From Ruminococcaceae bacterium UBA1865 (GTDB lineage Bacteria > Bacillota > Clostridia > Oscillospirales > Acutalibacteraceae), in contig DDHX01000054.1 of assembly GCA_002338255.1 (NCBI GenBank), positions 44,768 through 50,212 of the forward strand: a stretch of 5,445 nucleotides of DNA, read 5' to 3'. Below the pieces are notes generated by a model, which saw only the letters and a program-made list of their open reading frames with translations, had not been told where the DNA came from and searched no databases. The translations under genes and the position numbers were made by a program. Positions 1 through 4,682 of this stretch are shown piece after piece. Position 1 is the first letter of the stretch. The number at the start of each line of letters is the position of its first letter.

Positions 1-10
1 CAAAACAATC

Positions 11-34
11 CGCGCCCGGAGTTTTCCGGGCGTG
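11..34. terminator. GC-rich hairpin, probable terminator of the upstream unit
   Basis: Arms at 11-20 and 25-34 pair around a 4-base GTTT loop, giving about ten pairs including one G-T, with a core of GCCCGGA/TCCGGGC. The downstream plus-strand tract is only moderately T-rich (TGTTCTGATT). On the minus strand the hairpin is followed by GATTGTTTTG. It could therefore be a weak intrinsic terminator for whichever gene lies to the left, in either orientation. No gene is visible in 1-102 apart from this. Confidence 0.45.
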
Positions 35-102
35 TTCTGATTCACCCCACGGCGAAGCCGCAATTTTATTGAACGAATGGGAACATATAAAGGAGATTTC
101 TT

Positions 103-1128
103 ATGAGTAATTCGCCCTATTATCAATACAACCCGTACAACGCACCACCGCCGTATGTGCTCGCACAGGGCGAAAAGCGGGAATTGAGACGAACCTCAAA
201 TATGCTTTGCTGGACATTGCTTCTTGCAATGTTCCTGATGACTGGATTTTCCGTATACATATGCCCACTTTATTTAAAAGCAGTAGGCTATACTGGGGAT
301 TATTCCGTGCAAGGCTTCGGCGGGTTTACGCCGGTGCTTTATTATCTTGCAACCGGGCTGGGATATGTTGCCGGGCTGGCTGTTCCCGCCCTGCTGTATT
401 TTGCAATCAGGCGTATTTCCTTAAGCGATATCCTTCCTTTTGAAAAAGCAGGCGTGGTTAAAACCACCGCGTGTGTGTTCTTTGGTTCGGCTGTCTGCAT
501 GCTCGCGAATATTCCCGCCAATGCGGTTGTAAATATTGAAACCAGGTTTGGCTTCAGCGGTAACATGCCGGATATGCCCCTGACAAATGATGCATGGGTA
601 TTGGTGTTATACGGAATAACGATTGCAATCATTCCGCCTATTGTTGAGGAGCTTTTGTTCCGTGGTATGATTTTGCAGAGCCTGCGTAAATATGGGGATG
701 GTTTTGCGGTGGTTGCTTCGGCAATGCTGTTCGGTCTTTACCATGGTAATTTTGTTCAGATTGTATTTGCTTTTATTGCGGGTCTTGTCATGGCGCATGT
801 CGTTGTGCGCACCGGCTCGCTTTGGACTTCCATCCTAATTCATTTTATTAATAACGGAGTTTCCTTTGCACTTGAAATGGTGAAGCGCTTCGCCGGTGAC
901 GATGTGACGAATATGGTCAATAATATTGTTGTCGCCTGCCTTTTGGCGCTGGGCTTTATCTCATTTATTTATCTTTTGATGAAGGATAAGCATTTTTTCA
1001 AAGGCGATTCATTTAACCCGTTCTTTAAGTTTTCGTCCAAGATTGGCGCGGTTTTTGCCAACCCGGGCGGAGTTGCGGTTATTCTTTTCTCAGCGGTCAC
1101 ATCCATCTATATTCTGACGAACTATTGA
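103..1128 (+). CDS. CPBP-family intramembrane glutamic endopeptidase (Abi/CAAX protease-like membrane protein)
   Basis: A 341-residue polytopic membrane protein. The start is fixed by AAAGGAG at 89-95, seven bases before the ATG. Residues 1-30 are a Pro/Tyr-rich, probably cytoplasmic tail. Hydrophobic spans follow near 35-55, 78-102, 120-143, 164-181, 201-236, 270-293 and 318-338. The diagnostic motifs of the CPBP (Rce1/Abi) family are intact: EExxxR at E182-E183-R187 (EELLFRG), FxxxH at F210-H214, and HxxxN at H247-N251. In this family these residues form the intramembrane active site. Members are CAAX-prenyl proteases in eukaryotes and serve various roles in bacteria, including bacteriocin self-immunity, maturation and signalling. 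The substrate cannot be told from sequence. The stop codon overlaps the start of tadA, so the two are probably co-transcribed. No convincing promoter is visible in 35-102, so transcription may start further upstream. Confidence 0.93.
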   Translation: MSNSPYYQYNPYNAPPPYVLAQGEKRELRRTSNMLCWTLLLAMFLMTGFSVYICPLYLKAVGYTGDYSVQGFGGFTPVLYYLATGLGYVAGLAVPALLYFAIRRISLSDILPFEKAGVVKTTACVFFGSAVCMLANIPANAVVNIETRFGFSGNMPDMPLTNDAWVLVLYGITIAIIPPIVEELLFRGMILQSLRKYGDGFAVVASAMLFGLYHGNFVQIVFAFIAGLVMAHVVVRTGSLWTSILIHFINNGVSFALEMVKRFAGDDVTNMVNNIVVACLLALGFISFIYLLMKDKHFFKGDSFNPFFKFSSKIGAVFANPGGVAVILFSAVTSIYILTNY

Positions 1129-1586
1129 TGATGGAACGGGAAGAAGCTTTCATGCGCGAGGCACTCAGGCTTGCGCGCGAGGCGGCGGCGGACGGTGAAG
1201 TACCGGTCGGCGCCGTTGTTGTAAAAAACAACGTTGTTATCGCAGTGGGGCGTAACCGCCGCGAAACAGCCAAAAACGCCTTGTGCCACGCGGAATTGGA
1301 AGCAATTCACAACGCCTGTGCGCAATTGGGCGGCTGGCGGCTTTGGCAGTGCGAGTTGTATGTTACGCTCGAACCCTGCCCGATGTGCGCCGGCGCAATC
1401 ATTAACGCGCGCATTCCACGCGTCATTTTTGGTGCGAGCGATCAAAAAGCCGGTTCCTGCGGCTCGGTGGTCAATTTGTTTGAACTGCCCTATAATCATA
1501 AGCCGGAACTGGTCGGCGGCGTTCTTGCAGATGAGTGCGCCGCGCTTTTAACGAATTTTTTTCAGGAATTGAGAGATAAAAAATAG
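1128..1586 (+). CDS. tadA: tRNA-specific adenosine deaminase TadA
   Basis: A 152-residue cytoplasmic enzyme that deaminates wobble adenosine A34 of tRNA-Arg(ACG) to inosine. It has the cytidine/deoxycytidylate-deaminase fold. Seen in the sequence: the N-terminal REALRLAREAA and GEVPVGAVVV blocks; the zinc and catalytic motif CHAE (H54, with proton-shuttle E56); and the second zinc motif PCPMC (C84 and C87). The DQKAGSCGSVVNL block that follows corresponds to the DPKAGAAGS region of family members. The length is normal for TadA. The start is ambiguous: TTG 1125, ATG 1128 and ATG 1131 are consecutive codons with no clear ribosome binding site. ATG 1128 is chosen because it overlaps the TGA of the protease gene (TGATG), implying translational coupling. 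ATG 1152 would remove conserved N-terminal residues. The stop codon lies inside the terminator stem. Confidence 0.96.
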   Translation: MMEREEAFMREALRLAREAAADGEVPVGAVVVKNNVVIAVGRNRRETAKNALCHAELEAIHNACAQLGGWRLWQCELYVTLEPCPMCAGAIINARIPRVIFGASDQKAGSCGSVVNLFELPYNHKPELVGGVLADECAALLTNFFQELRDKK

Positions 1587-1614
1587 GAGGAAGCGAAATG
1601 CTTCCTCCTATTTT
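1580..1614. terminator. Bidirectional intrinsic terminator between tadA and the 54-residue membrane protein gene
   Basis: A 15-base-pair perfect stem (1580-1594 with 1600-1614) surrounds a 5-base GAAAT loop. The core is TAGGAGGAAGC/GCTTCCTCCTA, flanked by an A-run on the left and a T-run on the right, so it can act on both strands. Each converging gene has its stop codon inside the stem: tadA TAG at 1584-1586 and the minus-strand gene's TAG at 1610-1608. Confidence 0.92.
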
Positions 1615-1772
1615 CTGCGTGATGGCCGAAATCCGTCGTTGGTTGGGTGACTGTTTCGAGTTGTTCTTTCCGGCCTTACGGCAAGCCGGTCTTTGCTGCT
1701 TTTTATTTTTCCGAATGATCTCGTCAGTATGAAAAGTCCGATTATAATAAACAAAGGGCCGAAGCCTGGCAT
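1608..1772 (-). CDS. Small single-span membrane protein, unknown function
   Basis: I do not recognise this protein. With the ATG at 1772 it is 54 residues. A short MPGFGP leader precedes one hydrophobic helix (roughly residues 7-18, FIIIGLFIL core), then a strongly basic tail rich in Lys, Arg and Ser, ending PSRRK. By the positive-inside rule the tail should be cytoplasmic. The 1772 start has a usable G-rich ribosome binding site, GGGGGA at 1784-1779, six bases upstream. An in-frame ATG at 1838 would add 22 hydrophilic residues, but it would overlap the end of the lipoprotein gene by 29 bases. The gene begins 37 bases after the lipoprotein stop on the same strand and ends in the shared terminator. 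It is therefore probably the second gene of a small envelope operon. Confidence 0.6.
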   Translation of the reverse strand: MPGFGPLFIIIGLFILTRSFGKIKSSKDRLAVRPERTTRNSHPTNDGFRPSRRK

Positions 1773-1778
1773 TTTAAT

Positions 1779-1784
1779 TCCCCC
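1779..1784 (-). promoter_or_regulatory. G-rich ribosome binding site deciding the start of the 54-residue protein
   Basis: Read on the minus strand this is GGGGGA followed by six bases and the ATG at 1772. It is not a canonical AGGAGG, but it is well placed and favours the short form of the protein over the longer in-frame start at 1838. Confidence 0.5.
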
Positions 1785-1809
1785 AGTAAAGTCATTCGTT
1801 CGGTCACAC

Positions 1810-2142
1810 TTACTTTTTTCGTGTAAATTCTTTATCATCCAGATACATGGTGTTTCCGTCCAGTTTCAGCGAGTAGGTATCCGTAACCTTTTTAACCACA
1901 ACACTGTATTCAATTGTAATTTTATCATTCGCAATAGAATAGCTGCCCTTGAACGAGCCAAGGTTAAGCGCTTCTATTTTCATTTTGCCGTCAGGTTCAA
2001 ATTTATACTCCGTTAAGCCATAAGAATCCTTCCAAGTGCCAATCACGCTGTCACTGTTCACGTTGGCAGGAACGGTCTTGCAGCCTGCGAAAACCAACAG
2101 GAATACCGCGCACAGCAGAACAACCAGATGCTTTGCTTTCAT
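1810..2142 (-). CDS. Small secreted lipoprotein with a lipocalin-like beta domain
   Basis: A 110-residue predicted lipoprotein. It has a basic start (MKAKH), a hydrophobic core at residues 6-18 and a lipobox ending FAGC, with C21 as the lipidated residue after type II signal peptidase cleavage. The mature part is a short linker, then IGTWKDSYG (about 34-42). Alternating-polarity strands follow (TEYKFEPDGKMKI, GSYSIANDKITIEY, DTYSLKLDGNTMYLDD). This pattern is typical of small Clostridia lipoproteins annotated as lipocalin-like or DUF5640. The family assignment is from pattern memory and the function is unknown. The start is supported by AAGGGAGGG at 2157-2149, six bases before the ATG. A promoter lies just upstream, and a small membrane protein follows on the same strand. 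Confidence 0.88.
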   Translation of the reverse strand: MKAKHLVVLLCAVFLLVFAGCKTVPANVNSDSVIGTWKDSYGLTEYKFEPDGKMKIEALNLGSFKGSYSIANDKITIEYSVVVKKVTDTYSLKLDGNTMYLDDKEFTRKK

Positions 2143-2175
2143 CTGAAGCCCTCCCTTGAAGTGTAATCAACCAAT

Positions 2176-2204
2176 ATACTATCATTTATATTTAGTTTTA
2201 ACAA
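2176..2204 (-). promoter_or_regulatory. Predicted sigma-A promoter of the lipoprotein gene
   Basis: On the minus strand, TTGTTA (2204-2199) and TAGTAT (2181-2176) are separated by exactly 17 bases. Each hexamer matches 4 of 6 consensus positions. Immediately upstream is a ten-base A-tract (2209-2218), which reads as T-tract on this strand and resembles an UP element. Transcription would start near 2169, giving a short leader of about 27 bases. Confidence 0.6.
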
Positions 2205-2303
2205 GTCTAAAAAAAAAATTGTAAATGATATCAGATTTAAAAAAGAGAAAATTTCCAAATAATTTGTCTCGATGTACCAATATAGTCCCAACCATGCCCA
2301 TAT

Positions 2304-2321
2304 TAAGAACATATGTTCTTA
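2304..2321. promoter_or_regulatory. Putative LexA (SOS/Cheo) box
   Basis: TAAGAACATATGTTCTTA is a perfect 18-bp palindrome. Its core GAACATATGTTC fits the 12 central positions of the Bacillus-type LexA/DinR operator, GAAC-RNRY-GTTC. It lies 6 bases upstream of the -35 element of the plus-strand promoter at 2328-2356, and about 100 bases from the lipoprotein promoter. It is therefore most likely an operator for the two-gene plus-strand operon. With a transcription start predicted near 2363 its centre is at about -50, which is further upstream than typical repressor sites. LexA control is inferred; lexA itself is not in the window. Confidence 0.72.
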
Positions 2322-2327
2322 TTTATC

Positions 2328-2356
2328 TTGTCAATACGTCCCAATTCTATTAGTAT
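2328..2356 (+). promoter_or_regulatory. Predicted promoter of the sigma-like operon
   Basis: TTGTCA (2328-2333, 5 of 6 matches to the -35 consensus) and TAGTAT (2351-2356, 4 of 6 to the -10) are separated by 17 bases. The start site would be near 2363, about 56 bases before the ATG at 2419. The palindromic LexA-type site lies just upstream. Confidence 0.62.
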
Positions 2357-2407
2357 TTAAATAGAGACACCGGTATATGAATACTTGCAGTTCATTTCGG
2401 CGTATTG

Positions 2408-2414
2408 AAAGGAG
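2408..2414 (+). promoter_or_regulatory. Ribosome binding site fixing the 67-residue protein's start at 2419
   Basis: AAAGGAG sits 4 bases before the ATG at 2419. The alternative in-frame ATG at 2377 has no Shine-Dalgarno sequence, so the short form is preferred. Confidence 0.75.
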
Positions 2415-2418
2415 CAAT

Positions 2419-2622
2419 ATGGACTATAACGAATGGGGCACAGAGTACCTTGATGAAGCGGAAAAACTGAGGCAGCGGATAGTCCCGCTGCGCAGGCAGG
2501 CAGCGGCGGCGGGCAATGAAGCGGCGACAAAGCTGTACCGCAGGATTGGGGTGCTGAACGACATGTATCTTGATTGTCTGCACACGGGGCGGTATTTGAC
2601 GCAAAGCGGGGCGAAACGATGA
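2419..2622 (+). CDS. 67-residue charged helical protein, partner of the sigma-like gene, unknown function
   Basis: I cannot name this protein. From the ATG at 2419 it has 67 residues, highly charged and almost certainly all-helical. An EYLDEAEKLRQRIVPLRRQAAAAGNEAATKLYRRIGVLNDMYLDCLHTGRYL stretch, in pieces, spans about residues 9-61. Its heptad-like Leu/Ile spacing suggests a helical hairpin or short coiled coil. There is no signal peptide or membrane span. It is the first gene of an operon. Its TGA (2620-2622) overlaps the next gene's ATG (ATGA, 2619-2622), which implies translational coupling and roughly matched synthesis of the two proteins. Similar small helical proteins next to region-4-only sigma-like genes occur in gut Clostridia as I recall. 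A role binding or modulating the sigma-like protein is inference from this arrangement. A LexA-type box precedes the operon promoter. Confidence 0.8.
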   Translation: MDYNEWGTEYLDEAEKLRQRIVPLRRQAAAAGNEAATKLYRRIGVLNDMYLDCLHTGRYLTQSGAKR

Positions 2623-2918
2623 GGAGAAAAACTACTTTGAGCCTTGAACTGTTTGGGGACAGGCTCGACCTTAGCCGCTATGAGACGCAGGACAACGGAG
2701 AACGCGAAAGAATGCTGCGTACCTTAAGACGCGCGATGGAAGGGGAACTGACCGAACGCCAGCGGGAGTGCGTGCGGCTGCGGTATTTTGACGGGAAAAG
2801 CGTCAACGAGGTTGCGGACGCAATCGGCGTCACACCGCCGACCGCGTCAAAGCACCTGAAAAAAGCGCGCGCCCGCCTTGGCAAAGTGATGGGGTATTCA
2901 TTTTCAAGATTAAATTAG
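2619..2918 (+). CDS. Sigma-70 region 4-like helix-turn-helix DNA-binding protein
   Basis: A 99-residue protein. Residues 1-43 are a short lead-in (LSLELFGDRLDLSRYE, then charged helix). Residues 44-91 are a sigma-70 region 4 domain: LTERQRECVRLRYFDGKSVNEVADAIGVTP, with recognition helix about 72-87 (TPPTASKHLKKARARL). In sigma factors this domain contacts the -35 element and the RNA polymerase beta flap. There is no region 2, the part that binds core polymerase and melts the -10. It therefore cannot be a complete sigma factor by itself. It may be a DNA-binding regulator, an anti-/co-sigma-like adaptor, or half of a split sigma. The ATG at 2619 is preferred because of the ATGA overlap with the upstream gene; a TTG at 2574 would lie well inside that gene. 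The stop is just before the terminator shared with mnmA. Confidence 0.88.
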   Translation: MRRKTTLSLELFGDRLDLSRYETQDNGERERMLRTLRRAMEGELTERQRECVRLRYFDGKSVNEVADAIGVTPPTASKHLKKARARLGKVMGYSFSRLN

Positions 2919-2919
2919 A

Positions 2920-2953
2920 AAGTGGCAGACAAGCAACCGCTTGTCTGCCATTT
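2920..2953. terminator. Bidirectional intrinsic terminator between the sigma-like gene and mnmA
   Basis: Arms at 2920-2934 and 2939-2953 form a stem of about 15 pairs (one G-T) with core GGCAGACAAGC/GCTTGTCTGCC around an AACC loop. It is flanked by an A-rich left side (ATTAGAAA) and ATTTATT on the right. The mnmA stop (TAA, 2954-2952) is at its edge, so it serves both converging units. The T-run is modest. Confidence 0.85.
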
Positions 2954-4028
2954 ATTCCGCCTGTATGGTGCCGCCGCCGACAACGAGGTCGCCATCGTAA
3001 AATACAACGGCTTGTCCCGGGGTGACGGCGCGCTGCGCTTCTTCAAAGTCCACACGAACCTTGCCGCCGCCGAGCGGAATCAGCTTCGCTTTTGCGGGCT
3101 GTGCCTGATAGCGTACCTTTGCGGTGATTTCCATTTCGCTTTGCAGGGTGTCGAACGGGATGAAATTCAGGTCGGCGGCAATCAGGGAGGAAGAGTACTG
3201 GCTGCCCTCCTCGCCGAGCGTAATCTGATTATGTAGCGTGTCGATTTTTGTGACATACATCGGCTTGCCGAATGTGACGCCAAGCCCCTTGCGCTGACCG
3301 ATGGTGTAGTGCGTGATGCCAAGATGGCGGCCGAGCGGTTTGCCGCTTTCGTCAATAAAATTGCCCGCCGGCGCTTTTGTGCCGGTGTAGTGTTCAATAA
3401 ACCCTGCGTAGTCGTTGTTTTCGACAAAACAAATTTCCTGGCTGTCCGGCTTGTGAGCAACGGGCAGTCCGGCTTCCTCCGCCATAGCGCGCGCCTGCGG
3501 CTTGGTGTAATTACCAAGCGGCATCAGGGTGCGGCTGAGCTGTTCCTGCGTGAACGAATACAGAACATAGCTTTGATCCTTGCTGGTGGGCGCTTTCTTT
3601 AAAAGCCACCGTCCGGCATCGTTTTGTTCAATAATTCCATAGTGACCGGTGGCGATATAATCAAAGTCAAGCGCTGTTGCGCGCTGAAGCATCGCGTCAA
3701 ATTTAACATACCGGTTGCACGCAATGCACGGGTTGGGTGTTAACCCCGCCGCATACTGCGCCGCAAAATAATCAATGACATCTGTTTCAAAAATATCCGT
3801 AAAATTCAGAACCATGTGGTCAATACCAAGCTTGTAGGCAACCCGCCGCGCGTCGTCAATATCGTCGAGCGAGCAGCAGCCGCCCGCCGCGCTCTGCGCC
3901 ATGTATTCGTCGGGGCGCAATCGCATGGTGACCCCGGTTACATCATAGCCGGCCTTAAGCAGCAAAAGGGCAGCCACCGAGCTGTCCACTCCGCCGCTCA
4001 TGCCGAGCATTACCTTTTTTTTCATCAT
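2952..4028 (-). CDS. mnmA: tRNA-specific 2-thiouridylase MnmA
   Basis: A 358-residue cytoplasmic enzyme that installs the 2-thio group on wobble U34 of Lys, Glu and Gln tRNAs. It uses ATP to adenylate the uridine and persulfide sulfur from a cysteine desulfurase relay. Seen: the N-terminal PP-loop SGGVDSS (residues 11-17); NPCIACN with C104 aligning with the catalytic Cys of E. coli MnmA (C102); the TGHYG block (128-131); and DSQEICF with C200 as the second catalytic cysteine. C-terminal GITHYTIGQRKGLG and the beta-barrel region, ending in a VTPGQAVVFYDGDLVVGGG block, are also present. The length is normal and the gene is complete. The start is ATG 4028 (ATGA overlap with the upstream stop) or ATG 4025. 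CAGGA lies directly before 4028, which gives better spacing to 4025. It is probably translationally coupled to the upstream acidic-protein gene. Confidence 0.97.
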   Translation of the reverse strand: MMKKKVMLGMSGGVDSSVAALLLLKAGYDVTGVTMRLRPDEYMAQSAAGGCCSLDDIDDARRVAYKLGIDHMVLNFTDIFETDVIDYFAAQYAAGLTPNPCIACNRYVKFDAMLQRATALDFDYIATGHYGIIEQNDAGRWLLKKAPTSKDQSYVLYSFTQEQLSRTLMPLGNYTKPQARAMAEEAGLPVAHKPDSQEICFVENNDYAGFIEHYTGTKAPAGNFIDESGKPLGRHLGITHYTIGQRKGLGVTFGKPMYVTKIDTLHNQITLGEEGSQYSSSLIAADLNFIPFDTLQSEMEITAKVRYQAQPAKAKLIPLGGGKVRVDFEEAQRAVTPGQAVVFYDGDLVVGGGTIQAE

Positions 4029-4510
4029 TCCTGCGGGTTCTCCGCTACATCGTCAGCGGCCTCTTCCGCAGCTTCCTCAGCCGTGTCGGAACTGGTGTTG
4101 GCTTTGTCCACGATGGAGGAGTCTGCGACAAAGTCGTCGTCTTCCATGCTTTCCCCGCCAACATCGTTTTCGTCATAGCACGGGCAGTAATCGCAGTCGT
4201 CGTGGCAATCCGCACAGGCGTCTTCGTCTTCCCCGGTGGCGGTGATTTCATCCAACTTTAAAAATGCTTTTTTCATGCGCTGGTCGGAAAGTTCAACCGC
4301 CTTGCACAAAGCCTCGGTTTCTTCGTTTTGGGCATCACGCAGATTTTCAAAGTAATATTTGCCCAAAGCAACATAAGCGCGGGCTTCGCTTTCTCTTTCG
4401 TTTTTAATCACAATTCTTATACGATTAACAAGTGCGGCTTTGCGGTTTTTCTCAACAACATAGTCGACTGCTTTTGTTACGCTGCCGGTTACCGATTTAA
4501 AAAAATTCAT
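4025..4510 (-). CDS. Acidic helical protein with a C-terminal cysteine cluster, unknown function
   Basis: A 161-residue protein I do not recognise by name. Residues 1-90 look helical: MNFFKSVTGSVTKAVDYVVEK is an amphipathic lead-in, then charged helices including RAYVALGKYYFENL. This layout resembles small Clostridia proteins that begin with an MxFF...K helix and carry a 'YxxLGKxYY' motif. Residues 93-112 hold a Cys/His cluster: C99-x2-C102-H103-x2-C106-x2-C109-x-C111, plausible for zinc or another metal. The tail, about 113-161, is low-complexity, Asp/Glu/Ala-rich and probably disordered. The start is supported by AGGAGG at 4522-4517, six bases before the ATG. Its TGA overlaps the mnmA start, so the two are co-expressed. 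Whether it helps sulfur handling for MnmA is not known. Confidence 0.85.
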   Translation of the reverse strand: MNFFKSVTGSVTKAVDYVVEKNRKAALVNRIRIVIKNERESEARAYVALGKYYFENLRDAQNEETEALCKAVELSDQRMKKAFLKLDEITATGEDEDACADCHDDCDYCPCYDENDVGGESMEDDDFVADSSIVDKANTSSDTAEEAAEEAADDVAENPQE

Positions 4511-4564
4511 AGAGTACCTCCTGCCGCAAATGCGGTCATAATTTTAGGTGATTCCTTATCTGTT

Positions 4565-4593
4565 ATTATATCGCAAAACACTATAAAAAAACA
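4565..4593 (-). promoter_or_regulatory. Predicted promoter of the acidic protein-mnmA unit
   Basis: On the minus strand there is a perfect TATAAT at 4570-4565. No good -35 is found at 16-18 bases: the 17-base position gives TGTTTT (4593-4588), a poor match. The -35 region overlaps an inverted repeat (AACACT/AGTGTT), which suggests activator or repressor involvement. The predicted leader is about 48 bases. Confidence 0.5.
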
Positions 4594-4614
4594 GTGTTAT
4601 TTAAGTGCTATTTA
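4577..4614. repeat. Repeated half-sites between divergent promoters
   Basis: AGTGTTATTTA (4593-4603) is directly followed by AGTGCTATTTA (4604-4614), a tandem 11-bp repeat with one mismatch, about one helical turn apart. AACACT at 4577-4582 is an inverted copy of the AGTGTT half, ten bases to the left. The arrangement sits over the -35 area of the minus-strand promoter, about 30 bases from the -10 of the plus-strand promoter. It looks like a possible regulator binding site, but could be chance in AT-rich DNA. Confidence 0.45.
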
Positions 4615-4620
4615 ATTGTA

Positions 4621-4649
4621 TTCCTTTTTTTTACTTGCTGTGATATAAT
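4621..4649 (+). promoter_or_regulatory. Predicted extended -10 promoter of the CpXC gene
   Basis: TGATATAATA contains a perfect extended -10 (TGN-TATAAT, 4641-4649). Seventeen bases upstream is TTCCTT (4621-4626), a poor -35, which an extended -10 can tolerate. Transcription would start near 4656, giving a short leader that includes the strong ribosome binding site TAAGGAGG at 4668-4675. Confidence 0.68.
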
Positions 4650-4682
4650 AATCAAATATGCAAAGGCTAAGGAGGATGTAAA

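Noticed and set aside
50..60. Small CGGC-GAA-GCCG hairpin before the protease gene
   Set aside because: It has only four pairs, with a weak T-tract. It is too short to call a terminator or riboswitch.
1122..1499. Minus-strand open frame inside tadA
   Set aside because: It is antisense to tadA, with no binding site or recognisable domain.
1773..1838. Longer form of the small membrane protein from ATG 1838
   Set aside because: It adds 22 polar residues and overlaps the lipoprotein gene, while the start at 1772 has a well-placed G-rich binding site.
2176..2321. LexA-type palindrome as operator of the lipoprotein gene
   Set aside because: The palindrome is about 100 bases upstream of the lipoprotein -35, too far for simple repression, and is much nearer the plus-strand promoter.
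2377..2418. Longer form of the 67-residue protein starting at ATG 2377
   Set aside because: There is no ribosome binding site before 2377, whereas AAAGGAG precedes the ATG at 2419, and the extra 14 residues look like translated leader.
2574..2618. Longer form of the sigma-like protein from TTG 2574
   Set aside because: It would overlap the upstream gene by 49 bases with a rare start codon. The ATG at 2619 forms a standard ATGA overlap and opens directly into the conserved-looking sequence.
2922..3236. Plus-strand open frame opposite mnmA
   Set aside because: It lies fully antisense to a confidently identified gene, has no ribosome binding site, and begins inside the terminator stem.
3816..4178. 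Plus-strand open frame spanning the mnmA/acidic protein junction
   Set aside because: Its Ala/Ser-rich product is the mirror of the acidic low-complexity coding sequence on the other strand. It is a shadow frame.
4524..4535. CCGCAAATGCGG dyad upstream of the acidic protein's ribosome binding site as a riboswitch or attenuator
   Set aside because: It has only four to five pairs with no alternative structure visible. A short leader hairpin is possible, but there is no support for regulation.
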